Assembly: GCA_045594795.1 (NCBI GenBank)
Contig: JAZNZF010000057.1
Location: forward strand, 1 to 54,138
DNA from: UMGS1532 sp045594795
Lineage (GTDB): Bacteria; Bacillota; Clostridia; Oscillospirales; Acutalibacteraceae
DNA: 54,138 nucleotides
Direction of reading: 5' to 3'
The position numbers and the translations under genes are program-made. This document shows, in pieces, positions 1 to 7,466 of this stretch (its first letter is position 1; every line of letters begins with the position of its first letter). Below the pieces are notes generated by a model. It had not been told where the DNA came from, ran no database searches, and was given only the letters and a program-made list of their open reading frames with translations.

Positions 1-78
1 GCGAGATTCGAACTCGCGGGGGATTGCTCCCTAACTGATTTCGAGTCAGCCCCGTTATGACCACTTCGATACGTCTCC
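1..78 (-). tRNA. tRNA-Ser(CGA), 3' end cut by the window edge
   Basis: Read on the minus strand from 78, the sequence starts with GGAGACG, a D-arm, an anticodon arm GCUGA/UCAGU with loop CUCGAAA (anticodon CGA), a long variable arm typical of class II tRNAs and a T-arm GUUCGAAUC. The 3' acceptor strand lies beyond base 1. The anticodon arm, D-arm and 5' end are repeated at 221-265. The only promoter-like element directly upstream is a weak TACAAT at 86-91, which would place the transcript start almost at the tRNA 5' end. Confidence 0.93.
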
Positions 79-83
79 ATATA
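39..83 (-). repeat. 45-bp direct repeat, copy A (tRNA-Ser 5' half)
   Basis: Bases 39-83 are identical to 221-265. The repeat covers the tRNA-Ser anticodon loop, D-arm, 5' acceptor strand and five bases of leader. Copy A is part of the intact gene. Confidence 0.9.
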
Positions 84-220
84 AAATTGTAAAGGCAAAG
101 CCAAAACCTAAATTGCGAGAAAACTGCGAGATGCAGAATTCTAAAAGTGCAAATGCACGTGGCGTAAACGCCGATAAATAGCAGAGTTTCAAAGATAGGC
201 GCGTGACAGACCCGACTATG
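84..220. other. 137-bp segment between the two tRNA-Ser 5' halves
   Basis: There is no convincing gene here. The minus strand has a 63-codon open frame running through both repeats, without a ribosome site. The segment is bounded exactly by the 45-bp direct repeats, so it may be the remnant of an element or the product of a local duplication. Confidence 0.4.
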
Positions 221-265
221 TTTCGAGTCAGCCCCGTTATGACCACTTCGATACGTCTCCATATA
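221..265 (-). pseudogene. Orphan 5' half of tRNA-Ser (direct repeat copy B)
   Basis: This is a perfect copy of the 5' half of tRNA-Ser(CGA), up to the anticodon loop. It is followed on the minus strand by unrelated sequence (220 down to 84) with no 3' half, T-arm or acceptor partner, so it cannot be a functional tRNA. The 182-bp offset looks like a small insertion or tandem duplication that separated tRNA-Ser from its former upstream region. A weak TATACT (283-288, minus strand) lies upstream of this half. Confidence 0.85.
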
Positions 266-314
266 TGTTGAACTCTGTTTGGAGTATAACCAACTATTTA
301 GTTTTTTTACCGAG

Positions 315-338
315 CGGGGTGCCCAATTATGTACCCCG
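315..338. other. Imperfect hairpin of unknown role
   Basis: The arms CGGGGT (315-320) and ACCCCG (333-338) enclose a 12-base loop. Neither strand has a U-tract after it, so it is not a typical terminator. The rest of 266-400 shows no gene. Confidence 0.35.
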
Positions 339-399
339 ACTTTAGCAAAATAAATTATATGCTAAAGCGTATAAAATGTCAATATACTATTAATTAAAG

Positions 400-430
400 A
401 AAATTAAAAGCGGTTGCGCCCGCAACCGCT
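400..430 (-). terminator. Terminator of the tRNA-Met/tRNA-Glu transcript
   Basis: A 10-bp stem AGCGGTTGCG (409-418) / CGCAACCGCT (421-430) begins two bases after the CCA end of tRNA-Glu. On the minus strand it is followed by TTTTAATTTT. Confidence 0.85.
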
Positions 431-431
431 T

Positions 432-506
432 TGGTGACCCGGACGAGAATCGAACTCGTGTTACCGCCGTGAAAGGGCGGTGTCTTAGCCGCTTGACCAC
501 CGGGCC
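432..506 (-). tRNA. tRNA-Glu(UUC)
   Basis: A complete cloverleaf on the minus strand: acceptor GGCCCGG with CCGGGUC, anticodon stem CCGCC/GGCGG with loop CUUUCAC (anticodon UUC), T-loop UUCGAUU, discriminator A and an encoded CCA at 432-434. It is transcribed after tRNA-Met, five bases apart. Confidence 0.96.
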
Positions 507-511
507 TTGTA

Positions 512-588
512 TGGTGGCGGTAACTGGATTTGAACCGGTGACACTTCGGGTATGAACCGAATGCTCTAGCCAGCTGAGCTATACCGCC
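512..588 (-). tRNA. tRNA-Met(CAU), elongator type
   Basis: A complete minus-strand cloverleaf with acceptor GGCGGUA/UACCGCC, anticodon loop UUCAUAC (CAU) and an encoded CCA. It lacks the CGCGGGG start and GGG/CCC anticodon stem of initiator tRNA, so elongator Met is most likely. A lysidine-modified tRNA-Ile2 cannot be excluded from the anticodon alone. The T-stem has one C-A mismatch in the middle (ACCGG/CCAGU). Confidence 0.92.
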
Positions 589-621
589 GAATTTAGCGCC
601 TGAATTTCAAGCGCGTATATG

Positions 622-650
622 ATTATAACAGTTTAATCATATAATGTCAA
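622..650 (-). promoter_or_regulatory. Promoter of tRNA-Met/tRNA-Glu
   Basis: On the minus strand, TTGACA (645-650) and TATAAT (622-627) are separated by 17 bp. This is a perfect consensus pair upstream of tRNA-Met. Confidence 0.9.
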
Positions 651-698
651 GCCTTTTTTTAAATTTTTTATAAGCTTATTTTTAGGGTGCAAAAGCCA

Positions 699-2003
699 CT
701 ATTCTATGTGGTTTACAATGCCTAAATATATAGGCAATTCGCTTTCGTTATCGTATATAAAATATATAAAGCTACGGTTGAATTCTACTGATACTTTACA
801 CTCGTCTAATTGCTTTTTAGAAACCGAATTATCAGCAGAAACATTTAATGTACCTGCAGGGGTAATACTAATATCTCCCGAAATATAATAATTATCCAGT
901 TTAAGATTTTCGGTGTCCTCTACCATAGCGCTAATGTCTGCGGAGTTGCCGAATATCGATGTAACGCCAAGATTTTTTAAGGTTTTAGAAAAATCTATGC
1001 TTGTGGGGTTCTTAACACTGTTTGAGTAAAAGGGAAGTGTTACGGCTACTTTCGTTTTAGAAGTTGAGCTATAAAGCTCCTTAAGCATGTTTTTTTCGTT
1101 TATTTCGTCGAGCATATCTTTTAACGGATATATGTAACCATCGATATTCATATTTGGAACGAGGGCTATAAAAGTAAATCCATCAGCAAAATCTTTTGCT
1201 ATGCCAGAGAATACATTACCTGAAATATACTCTGATTCTACGGTTTTAAAATATGCACAGGTGTAGTCGCACTTTTGACCGAAGAAGAGGTTTTCGTAGG
1301 TGTCTTTTGTAGAGGCTTGGTCTGCCCAAAGAGAACGGAAAGACGCGCCTGAAACTATGTTTATGTTTTCGCTTTCGTTAAACTTAATATTGCTAAAGCT
1401 GTTTTGGTTTGTGGCGGAAGCTACTGTTTCGCGCGCAAGATTAGAGGTTTCAATTTCGCCAAAACCTGCACGCTGAAGATTTAAACCAAAATGTTTTGCG
1501 TTGGTTTTAAGAAAGGCTTTTTTTACGCCGAATAATTGTGAGTTATTAAACCAAACAGAGCTTGACGACATCATACCAGATTTATTATTGTCTGTGTATT
1601 TTGTGCTGTTATCGAGGGTGGATATAGCTCCGGCAAAGGAAATAGCATCACCGCCAAGCAAAGATTCTATTTGATTACGTGTTTTACCGTTTGAGGCGCA
1701 AGCAAGGAAAGACAGGGTATTAGCAGTATCAATAAGTGAGATGGCGGCATTACCACCATCTGCTATCTGCTGATTTAAAATTTTTGAGGTAAGCTTAAAA
1801 TAATCGTTTTTAAAGCTTTCTGTAAGTTTTGTTGTTTGTCGGCTTACTTTATATTTTTTCATAAGGTCGCCACTTTTTGTTACTGCGCCGCTGCTGTTGA
1901 GTATTGAGCTTATTAATATTATTACAACCAAAATTAAGGCTATCGCCGAGATTGCCGAAATGCCTACTATTTTGTTTTTTGTATCTTGAGATGTGTATGA
2001 CAT
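699..2003 (-). CDS. Membrane-anchored serpin-family protein
   Basis: This 434-residue protein resembles serpins (serine protease inhibitors). A single membrane segment (about 12-36) with a short N-terminal tail replaces the signal peptide, so the serpin fold should lie outside the cell, tethered. Serpin features seen include an early helix motif 'NTLSFLACASNGKTRNQI' and the C-terminal strand pattern 'FIYFIYDNESELPIYLGIV'. The reactive-centre hinge, normally small residues after Gly-Thr, reads G384-T-L-N-V-S-A; Leu, Asn and Val at P13-P11 are unusual for an inhibitory serpin. It may therefore be a weak or non-inhibitory member. AAAGGAG lies 8 bases before the ATG. It is a single gene with its own promoter. 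Confidence 0.85.
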   Translation of the reverse strand: MSYTSQDTKNKIVGISAISAIALILVVIILISSILNSSGAVTKSGDLMKKYKVSRQTTKLTESFKNDYFKLTSKILNQQIADGGNAAISLIDTANTLSFLACASNGKTRNQIESLLGGDAISFAGAISTLDNSTKYTDNNKSGMMSSSSVWFNNSQLFGVKKAFLKTNAKHFGLNLQRAGFGEIETSNLARETVASATNQNSFSNIKFNESENINIVSGASFRSLWADQASTKDTYENLFFGQKCDYTCAYFKTVESEYISGNVFSGIAKDFADGFTFIALVPNMNIDGYIYPLKDMLDEINEKNMLKELYSSTSKTKVAVTLPFYSNSVKNPTSIDFSKTLKNLGVTSIFGNSADISAMVEDTENLKLDNYYISGDISITPAGTLNVSADNSVSKKQLDECKVSVEFNRSFIYFIYDNESELPIYLGIVNHIE

Positions 2004-2033
2004 TACAAAGTCTCCTTTAAAATGAGTGTAATT

Positions 2034-2062
2034 ATTTTAACACAAACGCGTAGGTTTTTCAA
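2034..2062 (-). promoter_or_regulatory. Promoter of the serpin-like gene
   Basis: On the minus strand, TTGAAA (2057-2062) and TAAAAT (2034-2039) are 17 bp apart. Confidence 0.75.
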
Positions 2063-2098
2063 TAACCTAAAATAAATACATAAAAAATAAAAAACACA

Positions 2099-2127
2099 TT
2101 GAAATTTTTATTGTGAGGTAATATAAT
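2099..2127 (+). promoter_or_regulatory. Promoter of tRNA-Ala
   Basis: TTGAAA (2099-2104) and TATAAT (2122-2127) are 17 bp apart, with a start near 2134 and the tRNA at 2151. Confidence 0.85.
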
Positions 2128-2150
2128 AGGTGTGGCGTATAAAAAGCTAT

Positions 2151-2226
2151 GGGGTATTAGCTCAGTTGGTAGAGCGTTGGCTTCGCAAGTCAAAGGTCGT
2201 CGGTTCGACCCCGATATACTCCACCA
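2151..2226 (+). tRNA. tRNA-Ala(CGC)
   Basis: A complete cloverleaf with acceptor GGGGUAU/AUACUCC containing the alanine identity pair G3-U70, anticodon loop UUCGCAA (CGC), T-loop UUCGACC, discriminator A and an encoded CCA (2224-2226). Confidence 0.94.
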
Positions 2227-2234
2227 AACAAAAA

Positions 2235-2256
2235 GCCGCCCGCTAAAACGGGCGGC
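2235..2256 (+). terminator. Terminator-like hairpin after tRNA-Ala
   Basis: The 8-bp GC stem GCCGCCCG/CGGGCGGC has a CTAAAA loop but is followed by ATTAAAG, a poor U-tract. Some read-through into the antiporter gene is plausible. Confidence 0.6.
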
Positions 2257-2257
2257 A

Positions 2258-2286
2258 TTAAAGCGCTACGGCATATATTATATAAT
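2258..2286 (+). promoter_or_regulatory. Possible promoter of the antiporter gene
   Basis: TTAAAG (2258-2263) and a perfect TATAAT (2281-2286) are 17 bp apart, 25 bases before the TTG start. Confidence 0.55.
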
Positions 2287-2310
2287 TCTAAGCAAAGAAG
2301 ATGACCCTAA

Positions 2311-3603
2311 TTGAACACATTATTAACAGTATCAATCGCACTTTTAGCAGGACTTTTAATGACCAGGCTTTTTAAACCCTTGCGTTTACCGTCGGTAACA
2401 GCATACCTGATAGCAGGTGTGCTTATCGGCCCTTATTGCCTTGGCGCTTTGGGAATAGAAGGCGTAGGATTTCCTTCTACCAATGCAGTTACAAGCTTGT
2501 CACTTGTATCAGAGGTGGCGCTTGGTTTTATTGCTTTTTCAATAGGTAACGAATTTAGAGTATCCGACTTAAAGAAAACAGGCAAGCAAGCGCTTACAAT
2601 AGGTATTTTACAGGCTTTAGGTGCAACCCTTGTGGTAGATTTAGCTTTGTATGGGATACACCTTTTAATTCCCGAAAAATTCACTCTTTCCCAAGTAATA
2701 ACATTAGGTGCTATTGCTACTGCCACAGCACCTGCAGCAACCTTAATGGTAGTAAGGCAGTATAAAGCGAAAGGACCGCTTACCAAATTGCTATTACCAA
2801 TAGTTGCGCTTGACGACGCCGTAGGCTTGGTAGTCTTTGCAGTATCGTTTGGTATAGCAAAAACATTAGTAAGCGGTACTGTAGACCTAATATCAATATT
2901 ACTTAACCCGTTAATTGAAATTGTGTGCTCACTTATTTTAGGTGCTGTAATGGGTTGGATACTTACTCAGCTTGAAAGGTTATTCAACTCTAATACAAAC
3001 CGCTTGAACCTTACTATAGGTATAGTTTTCCTTACCGCGTCACTATCTATGTTAAATTTTGAAATAGGCGGTGTGCATATACACTTTTCGTCGCTTTTAA
3101 CCTGTATGATGCTTGGCACGGTGTTCTGTAATATATGCCCACTTTCACACGACCTTATGGAAGCCTCGGATAAATGGACGTCGCCCGTGTTTGCGCTTTT
3201 CTTTGTTATAAGCGGCGCAGAGTTAGAGCTTGGCGTGTTTACCGAACTTGCGATAGTAGGCATTGGTGCGGCATATATTTTATCACGTTCTGTAGGTAAA
3301 TATTTTGGAACTTTCTTTAGTGCAAAGCTTAGTGGATGCTCGGACAATATATGTAAATATTTAGGTGTAACCTTGCTGCCGCAAGCAGGTGTTGCGCTTG
3401 GTATGTGTACTACGGCAATGCAGTTAGGTAACGAGGGCGCACTTATTCGCAACATAACCCTATTTGCTGTGCTTGTTTACGAGCTTATAGGTCCATTGCT
3501 TACACGCGCGGCTTTAGAAAAGGCAGGGGAAATACAACCCAAACCACACCACGTTTTAACAAGAAGAGAAACCAAACTTCAAAATGCAAAATTAAGACAG
3601 TAA
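2311..3603 (+). CDS. CPA2-family cation:proton antiporter (Kef/NapA type)
   Basis: This 430-residue, very hydrophobic protein is predicted to exchange Na+ or K+ for H+ across the cell membrane. It has about 12 membrane segments and the family opening 'RLPSVTAYLIAGVLIGP', followed by 'LVSEVALGFIAFSIGNEF' and a 'LDDAVGLVVFAV' segment with the conserved acidic pair. There is no C-terminal TrkA/RCK nucleotide-binding domain, so it is of the short type. An in-frame stop directly precedes the TTG at 2311, and GAAGA lies about 8 bases upstream; the first internal ATG would cost part of the first membrane helix. The transported ion cannot be told from the sequence. Confidence 0.88.
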   Translation: MNTLLTVSIALLAGLLMTRLFKPLRLPSVTAYLIAGVLIGPYCLGALGIEGVGFPSTNAVTSLSLVSEVALGFIAFSIGNEFRVSDLKKTGKQALTIGILQALGATLVVDLALYGIHLLIPEKFTLSQVITLGAIATATAPAATLMVVRQYKAKGPLTKLLLPIVALDDAVGLVVFAVSFGIAKTLVSGTVDLISILLNPLIEIVCSLILGAVMGWILTQLERLFNSNTNRLNLTIGIVFLTASLSMLNFEIGGVHIHFSSLLTCMMLGTVFCNICPLSHDLMEASDKWTSPVFALFFVISGAELELGVFTELAIVGIGAAYILSRSVGKYFGTFFSAKLSGCSDNICKYLGVTLLPQAGVALGMCTTAMQLGNEGALIRNITLFAVLVYELIGPLLTRAALEKAGEIQPKPHHVLTRRETKLQNAKLRQ

Positions 3604-3612
3604 AAAACAAAA

Positions 3613-3652
3613 GCCTTGGTACACTAAAACTTTGTACCAAGGCACTTTTTTT
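3613..3652 (+). terminator. Terminator of the antiporter gene, probably bidirectional
   Basis: A 10-bp stem GCCTTGGTAC (3613-3622) / GTACCAAGGC (3634-3643) is followed by seven T. A-rich sequence on the left would also serve the convergent thrH gene. Confidence 0.88.
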
Positions 3653-3660
3653 GCTTTAAT

Positions 3661-4260
3661 TTATAATGCTTTTTTTATAGCGGCGAGCAGTTCGTCATAT
3701 GTATCGTAAGCTGGTAACTCGGGGTAGTCTGCTTTAATCTGCTCAGTGCTTTTAAACAAAAAGCCTGCTTTACTGTTAAGAATCATACCAAGGTCGTTAA
3801 AGCTATCGCCTGCAGCAATAGTATTGTAGCCGATAGACTGTAGTGCCTTAACGGTGGTATGCTTAGATTTTTCGCAACGCATTTTAAAATCGGTAATCTC
3901 GCCATTATCGGCAACAACTAAAGAGTTGCAGAATATTGTAGGCCAGCCAAGCTTTTTCATTAAAGGTGTTGCAAACTGCTCGAAGGTGTCGCTTATAATT
4001 ATAACCTGAGTAAGTGACCTGAGCTCATCTAAAAATTGTTTTGCGCCTTTCATTGGGTCTATTTTTGCAATAGTTTCTTGAATTTCCTTAATACCCAAAC
4101 CGTGCTCTTTTAAAATTGCAAGGCGCCATTTCATAAGCTTATCGTAATCGGGCTCGTCGCGAGTGGTACGCTTAAGCTCTGGTATTCCCGAAGCTTCAGC
4201 AAAAGCAACCCATATCTCAGGAACCAAAACGCCTTCTAAATCTAAACAAACAATATTCAT
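3661..4260 (-). CDS. thrH: ThrH-type phosphoserine phosphatase / homoserine phosphotransferase
   Basis: This 199-residue HAD-superfamily enzyme matches ThrH, which removes phosphate from phosphoserine and can pass it to homoserine, linking serine and threonine synthesis. HAD motif I is at residues 6-12 (DLEGVLV, with Glu where most HAD phosphatases have Asp, as in ThrH). Motif II 'IIISDTF' lies near 88-94, the motif III lysine precedes 'KHTTVKAL', and motif IV is 'AAGDSFNDLGM'. The length is normal for the family and the product is cytosolic. AAGGAGG sits 7 bases before the ATG. It is monocistronic, with its own promoter and a shared terminator. Confidence 0.9.
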   Translation of the reverse strand: MNIVCLDLEGVLVPEIWVAFAEASGIPELKRTTRDEPDYDKLMKWRLAILKEHGLGIKEIQETIAKIDPMKGAKQFLDELRSLTQVIIISDTFEQFATPLMKKLGWPTIFCNSLVVADNGEITDFKMRCEKSKHTTVKALQSIGYNTIAAGDSFNDLGMILNSKAGFLFKSTEQIKADYPELPAYDTYDELLAAIKKAL

Positions 4261-4281
4261 ACAAATTCCTCCTTAATGGAT

Positions 4282-4310
4282 AGTATAGCTTATTTTAATT
4301 ACTATTGCAA
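4282..4310 (-). promoter_or_regulatory. Promoter of thrH
   Basis: On the minus strand, TTGCAA (4305-4310) and TATACT (4282-4287) are 17 bp apart. Confidence 0.7.
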
Positions 4311-4329
4311 GAGGACAAAATCAATTAAA

Positions 4330-4358
4330 TTGACAATTTATACGGCGTATGGTATTAT
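4330..4358 (+). promoter_or_regulatory. Promoter of the ABC transporter operon
   Basis: TTGACA (4330-4335) and TATTAT (4353-4358) are 17 bp apart, 35 bases before the first start codon. Confidence 0.85.
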
Positions 4359-4392
4359 AAACTTAAAAAATTATAACAAGGAGGTATAGCTT

Positions 4393-5103
4393 TTGTTGGC
4401 TTTAGAATGTAAAAATCTTTGTAAAGAATACAAAAAAGGAAATCTTGTTTTAAAAAATCTCAATCTTAATATTCCGCAAGGTAAAATAGTTGGACTTTTA
4501 GGGCCTAACGGTTGTGGAAAATCTACTTTAGTTAAAATGGTATCAGGTGTGCTAAAAGCGACCTCAGGCGAAATATTGGTTTGTGGCAATAAAATAGGCG
4601 AGCAAACTAAAGCATTAGTTTCGTATTTGCCCGAGCGCACATATTTTACCGCTAATATGAAGGTAGACGAGCTAATAAACCTTTTTGCCGATTTTTATAT
4701 TGATTTTGATAAAAGTAAGGCATATTCTTTAATGGCAGACCTTGGAATTGATACCTCAAAGGCCCTTAAAACACTATCAAAAGGTACTAAGGAAAAGGTA
4801 CAGCTTATACTTGTTATGTCTCGTAATGCAAGGATATATCTTTTAGACGAGCCGATAGCGGGTGTTGACCCTGCGGCGCGTGAATATATAATAAACACGG
4901 TTTTGGGTAACTACAACCGCGAGGCAACCATAATAATAACCACTCATTTAATAAGTGATGTTGAGGATTTGTTAGATGAGTTTGTGTTTTTAGGTTTTGG
5001 CGGTAAAATACTCAGAGATGGCGAAGTAAAAGCAGTAAAACAGGAAACGGGCAAAACCTTAGACGAGTTATTTAGGGAGGTGTTCAGATGCTCCGTAAAT
5101 TAA
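4393..5103 (+). CDS. ABC transporter ATP-binding protein (YtrB-like)
   Basis: This 236-residue ATPase subunit of an ABC-2 type exporter shows Walker A GPNGCGKST (37-45), a degenerate signature LSKGT (128-132) in place of LSGGQ, Walker B with 'LLDEPIAGVDP' (150-160) and the switch histidine in 'TTH' (185). The LSKGT form and short length resemble YtrB/BcrA-like exporters for peptides or antibiotics. Two TTG codons (4393, 4396) compete as starts, both close behind AAGGAGG at 4378-4384. It overlaps the permease gene by 16 bases, which suggests translational coupling. The substrate is unknown. Confidence 0.9.
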   Translation: MLALECKNLCKEYKKGNLVLKNLNLNIPQGKIVGLLGPNGCGKSTLVKMVSGVLKATSGEILVCGNKIGEQTKALVSYLPERTYFTANMKVDELINLFADFYIDFDKSKAYSLMADLGIDTSKALKTLSKGTKEKVQLILVMSRNARIYLLDEPIAGVDPAAREYIINTVLGNYNREATIIITTHLISDVEDLLDEFVFLGFGGKILRDGEVKAVKQETGKTLDELFREVFRCSVN

Positions 5104-5918
5104 TTAAGTACGACTTTAATTATTTTATCAAGTATTGGCTTATCGCAGCAGCGGCTTCTGTAGGCCTTGCGGTAGTAAGCGGTTTTTGCTTTAAGGTGCT
5201 TGGTGCCGATAACAATCGTCTTGAAGCCTTGCAGGTGCTTTGCTTACTTTTAGGAGTTATATCTGTAATAGCAATGCTTGGCTTGCTTGTGTTTTCACGC
5301 ATTTTAGGTGTTGTAAGATATTATAAAAATCTTTTCACAGACGAGGGATATCTTACCTTTACCTTGCCTGTTAAATCAGCAGAGCTATTAGCATCTAAAG
5401 TAATTGTTAATTATGTATTTACCTTTTTTTCTTCGGTGCTTTTAGTTATTAATATGGTAATAATTTTGCTAATAGTAGGGTCAAAAGAGCTCTTCAGCTT
5501 GGATGTTTGGTCCGAAATATCAAAGTTGTTAGAGGAATTCTTTGGAGAACTTGGAGGTTTTTCTGTAATATACGCTTTGCAGATAACCTTGCTTAGTATT
5601 TTACTTCCGCTTCTACAAATTTTGGTAGACTATTGCTGTGTTACAATAGCAGCAACCTTAGTTAGAAAATACAAGGTGCTTGTAGCTATCGGTATTTATT
5701 ACGGAGTATCAATTGTAACTTCCTACATAAGCCAGTTTGCAACTCTTAGCATAGGCTCAAATACCATATTAAAAATCACCGAAAAGCTTGGCGAACACGA
5801 GTTAATGGCATTGGTAAGCGTGGTATTGTTAGCAATGAGCTTGCTTGTAGCACTTATAACGCTTATATTGTATACATATTCTACGTATTTGTTAAACGCA
5901 AAGCTTAATTTGGAATAG
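5088..5918 (+). CDS. ABC-2 type transporter permease
   Basis: This 276-residue integral membrane protein has about six hydrophobic segments, beginning near residues 16-37 and ending with one at about 240-268. It overlaps the 3' end of the ATPase gene, so the two should form one exporter. There is no signal peptide and no extracellular domain of note. GGGAGG lies 9 bases before the ATG. The sequence gives no hint of the cargo; lantibiotic self-protection or envelope-stress export are possibilities from the ATPase type only. Confidence 0.8.
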   Translation: MLRKLIKYDFNYFIKYWLIAAAASVGLAVVSGFCFKVLGADNNRLEALQVLCLLLGVISVIAMLGLLVFSRILGVVRYYKNLFTDEGYLTFTLPVKSAELLASKVIVNYVFTFFSSVLLVINMVIILLIVGSKELFSLDVWSEISKLLEEFFGELGGFSVIYALQITLLSILLPLLQILVDYCCVTIAATLVRKYKVLVAIGIYYGVSIVTSYISQFATLSIGSNTILKITEKLGEHELMALVSVVLLAMSLLVALITLILYTYSTYLLNAKLNLE

Positions 5919-5929
5919 GGGGAATAGTA

Positions 5930-6898
5930 GTGAAAAAGATATTTTGTTTAATCCTCTGTTTTATGTTAAGCGGATTTATGGCATTTTCGGTATCCGCTAC
6001 AAGCGGTTGCACAATCGTTGGCGAGATGGAAGGTATAACCTATAACGAAAAGAACTTTGTTGAGCTTGAAAGCAACAACCTACTCCTTATTGGCGAAGAA
6101 TACGTGCCCCTTGATTATAAGTTCGAGTCGTCTAACTTTGAAAAGCACGTTGATTATATAGGCGTTGGAATGTATAAGGACTGTGACTATATAATAGAGG
6201 CTTCCGTAGAATACGGTTCTGTTTCGCGAACAGTTTATTATGTGCGCGAGGATAAGCAGGAGTGGGCAAATAGCTTTGTAAAGGGCAACGATGCAAGTTT
6301 TATGGTAACCGAAAACACCAACGCGTATGTGTATAAATATCTTGATGAACAAAAGGTGTCGGAATGGGTTGACGATAAAAATGCAGTTATCGTAAGTGAA
6401 AAACAGCTTCGCTTTTATACTAACCACCCTGTGTATATAACCGATAGCAGTAAGGCTTTGCGTTTACAGGTTGGTTTTGTGTACGAAAACGGCGAGGATT
6501 ATTATTTCGTAAAATATTCCGATTACGATAACAGTAGCCTTTATGAAGACGGTAGCATAGCTGAGCTTAATAAGGCTTATAAACTGGGAGATAATGAGTA
6601 CAAAAACGCACTGAAAGAGATTTATAGCGAGAATGCATTAGAAGAAGTAAACGAGACGGCTGCAGAATCATACCAAGACTTTGATAATATATTAAACGGC
6701 GTTTCAGAGTTGTCACTAATAGTGGTGATTGGACTTCTTTTTGTACTGATTCCTATTGCGGCAATAATAATATCTTTAATTTTAATTTATGCAAAGCATG
6801 TTTCATACCACTATAGAGGCTGGCTTATGGCAATAACAATAGTGGCATTTGCTGTACTGCTTTGTGCTGTGTCTTTTGTTTTATTAATAATAATTTAA
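5930..6898 (+). CDS. Secreted/membrane protein of unknown function, exporter-linked
   Basis: This 322-residue protein is not recognised. It has a signal peptide (about 1-24, ending 'SVSAT'), an extracytoplasmic region of roughly 230 residues rich in Tyr, Asp and Glu, and two C-terminal membrane helices (about 260-285 and 298-322) joined by a short loop. It starts at GTG behind GGGGGAAT, 11 bases after the permease gene, so it belongs to the same operon. The arrangement suggests an outward-facing accessory or sensor domain for the ABC exporter, which is inference from position only. Confidence 0.7.
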   Translation: MKKIFCLILCFMLSGFMAFSVSATSGCTIVGEMEGITYNEKNFVELESNNLLLIGEEYVPLDYKFESSNFEKHVDYIGVGMYKDCDYIIEASVEYGSVSRTVYYVREDKQEWANSFVKGNDASFMVTENTNAYVYKYLDEQKVSEWVDDKNAVIVSEKQLRFYTNHPVYITDSSKALRLQVGFVYENGEDYYFVKYSDYDNSSLYEDGSIAELNKAYKLGDNEYKNALKEIYSENALEEVNETAAESYQDFDNILNGVSELSLIVVIGLLFVLIPIAAIIISLILIYAKHVSYHYRGWLMAITIVAFAVLLCAVSFVLLIII

Positions 6899-6915
6899 AC
6901 AAAATATAAAGGAAG

Positions 6916-6950
6916 ACCCCACCGATAATGCTGACGCATATTGGTGGGGT
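6916..6950 (+). terminator. Hairpin between convergent genes
   Basis: A 12-bp stem ACCCCACCGATA (6916-6927) / TATTGGTGGGGT (6939-6950) has one G-T pair. The U-tract is poor on both strands. Confidence 0.6.
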
Positions 6951-7023
6951 TTGACGTATTATTGTGCCAAAAGGTTTACTTTTTAAGGAAAACTTATTTA
7001 GCGGTACATAGCGTTTATATTTT

Positions 7024-7404
7024 TTATTTTAGTTTTCTTTTTATAAGCCAAAGCTTAAATTTACCGTAGCCATACGCCGAGTCGCTTTTTAACTCCTCGG
7101 TTTTTATGTAGCGTTTTGTTTCACCCTCAATTACAAGTGCATCACCGTCGACACTTGCGATTTTGCGCGGTAAGGTTTCCTTGCGGCTTTGCACGTCAGG
7201 CTCTTGTATCCAATTAATATTTCCGTTTTCATCAATACCACTTGCTTGGCAGTCAAAAACCAAGCCTGCCGCCTCACCGTAGCAGTAGCGCTGGAACATA
7301 ATGCGTCCGTCTATATATACGCGCAAAATATCGCGGAACTTAGTCTGATTCTCCTTTTGGTATAGTGTGCAACAATTCTCACCCGAAAGCTCTCTTATGT
7401 CCAT
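7024..7404 (-). CDS. Small conserved-looking protein of unknown function
   Basis: This 126-residue soluble protein is not recognised. It has no signal peptide or membrane segment. Visible features are a Cys pair near the N-terminus ('GENCCTLYQ'), a basic stretch 'KFRDILRVYIDG' and a Lys-rich C-terminus. An upstream in-frame start at 7443 is possible, but GAGGTG lies 6 bases before the ATG at 7404 and the predicted promoter overlaps the longer version. It follows the AGCS gene by about 60 bases and has its own promoter. Confidence 0.65.
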   Translation of the reverse strand: MDIRELSGENCCTLYQKENQTKFRDILRVYIDGRIMFQRYCYGEAAGLVFDCQASGIDENGNINWIQEPDVQSRKETLPRKIASVDGDALVIEGETKRYIKTEELKSDSAYGYGKFKLWLIKRKLK

Positions 7405-7431
7405 ATTTTCACCTCGTACTAATTTAAATAT

Positions 7432-7460
7432 ATTGTAGCACAAGCTATAAAAATAAACAA
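7432..7460 (-). promoter_or_regulatory. Promoter of the 126-residue gene
   Basis: On the minus strand, TTGTTT (7455-7460) and TACAAT (7432-7437) are 17 bp apart. Confidence 0.55.
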
Positions 7461-7466
7461 GCGGGA

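Noticed and set aside
221..300. Second complete tRNA-Ser gene
   Set aside because: Only the 5' half matches; there is no anticodon-stem partner, T-arm or acceptor 3' strand after it.
315..338. Intrinsic terminator near tRNA-Ser
   Set aside because: It has only six pairs, a 12-base loop and no U-tract on the exit side of either strand.
2132..2314. A 60-codon open frame across tRNA-Ala
   Set aside because: It runs through a complete tRNA gene and its terminator and has no ribosome site.
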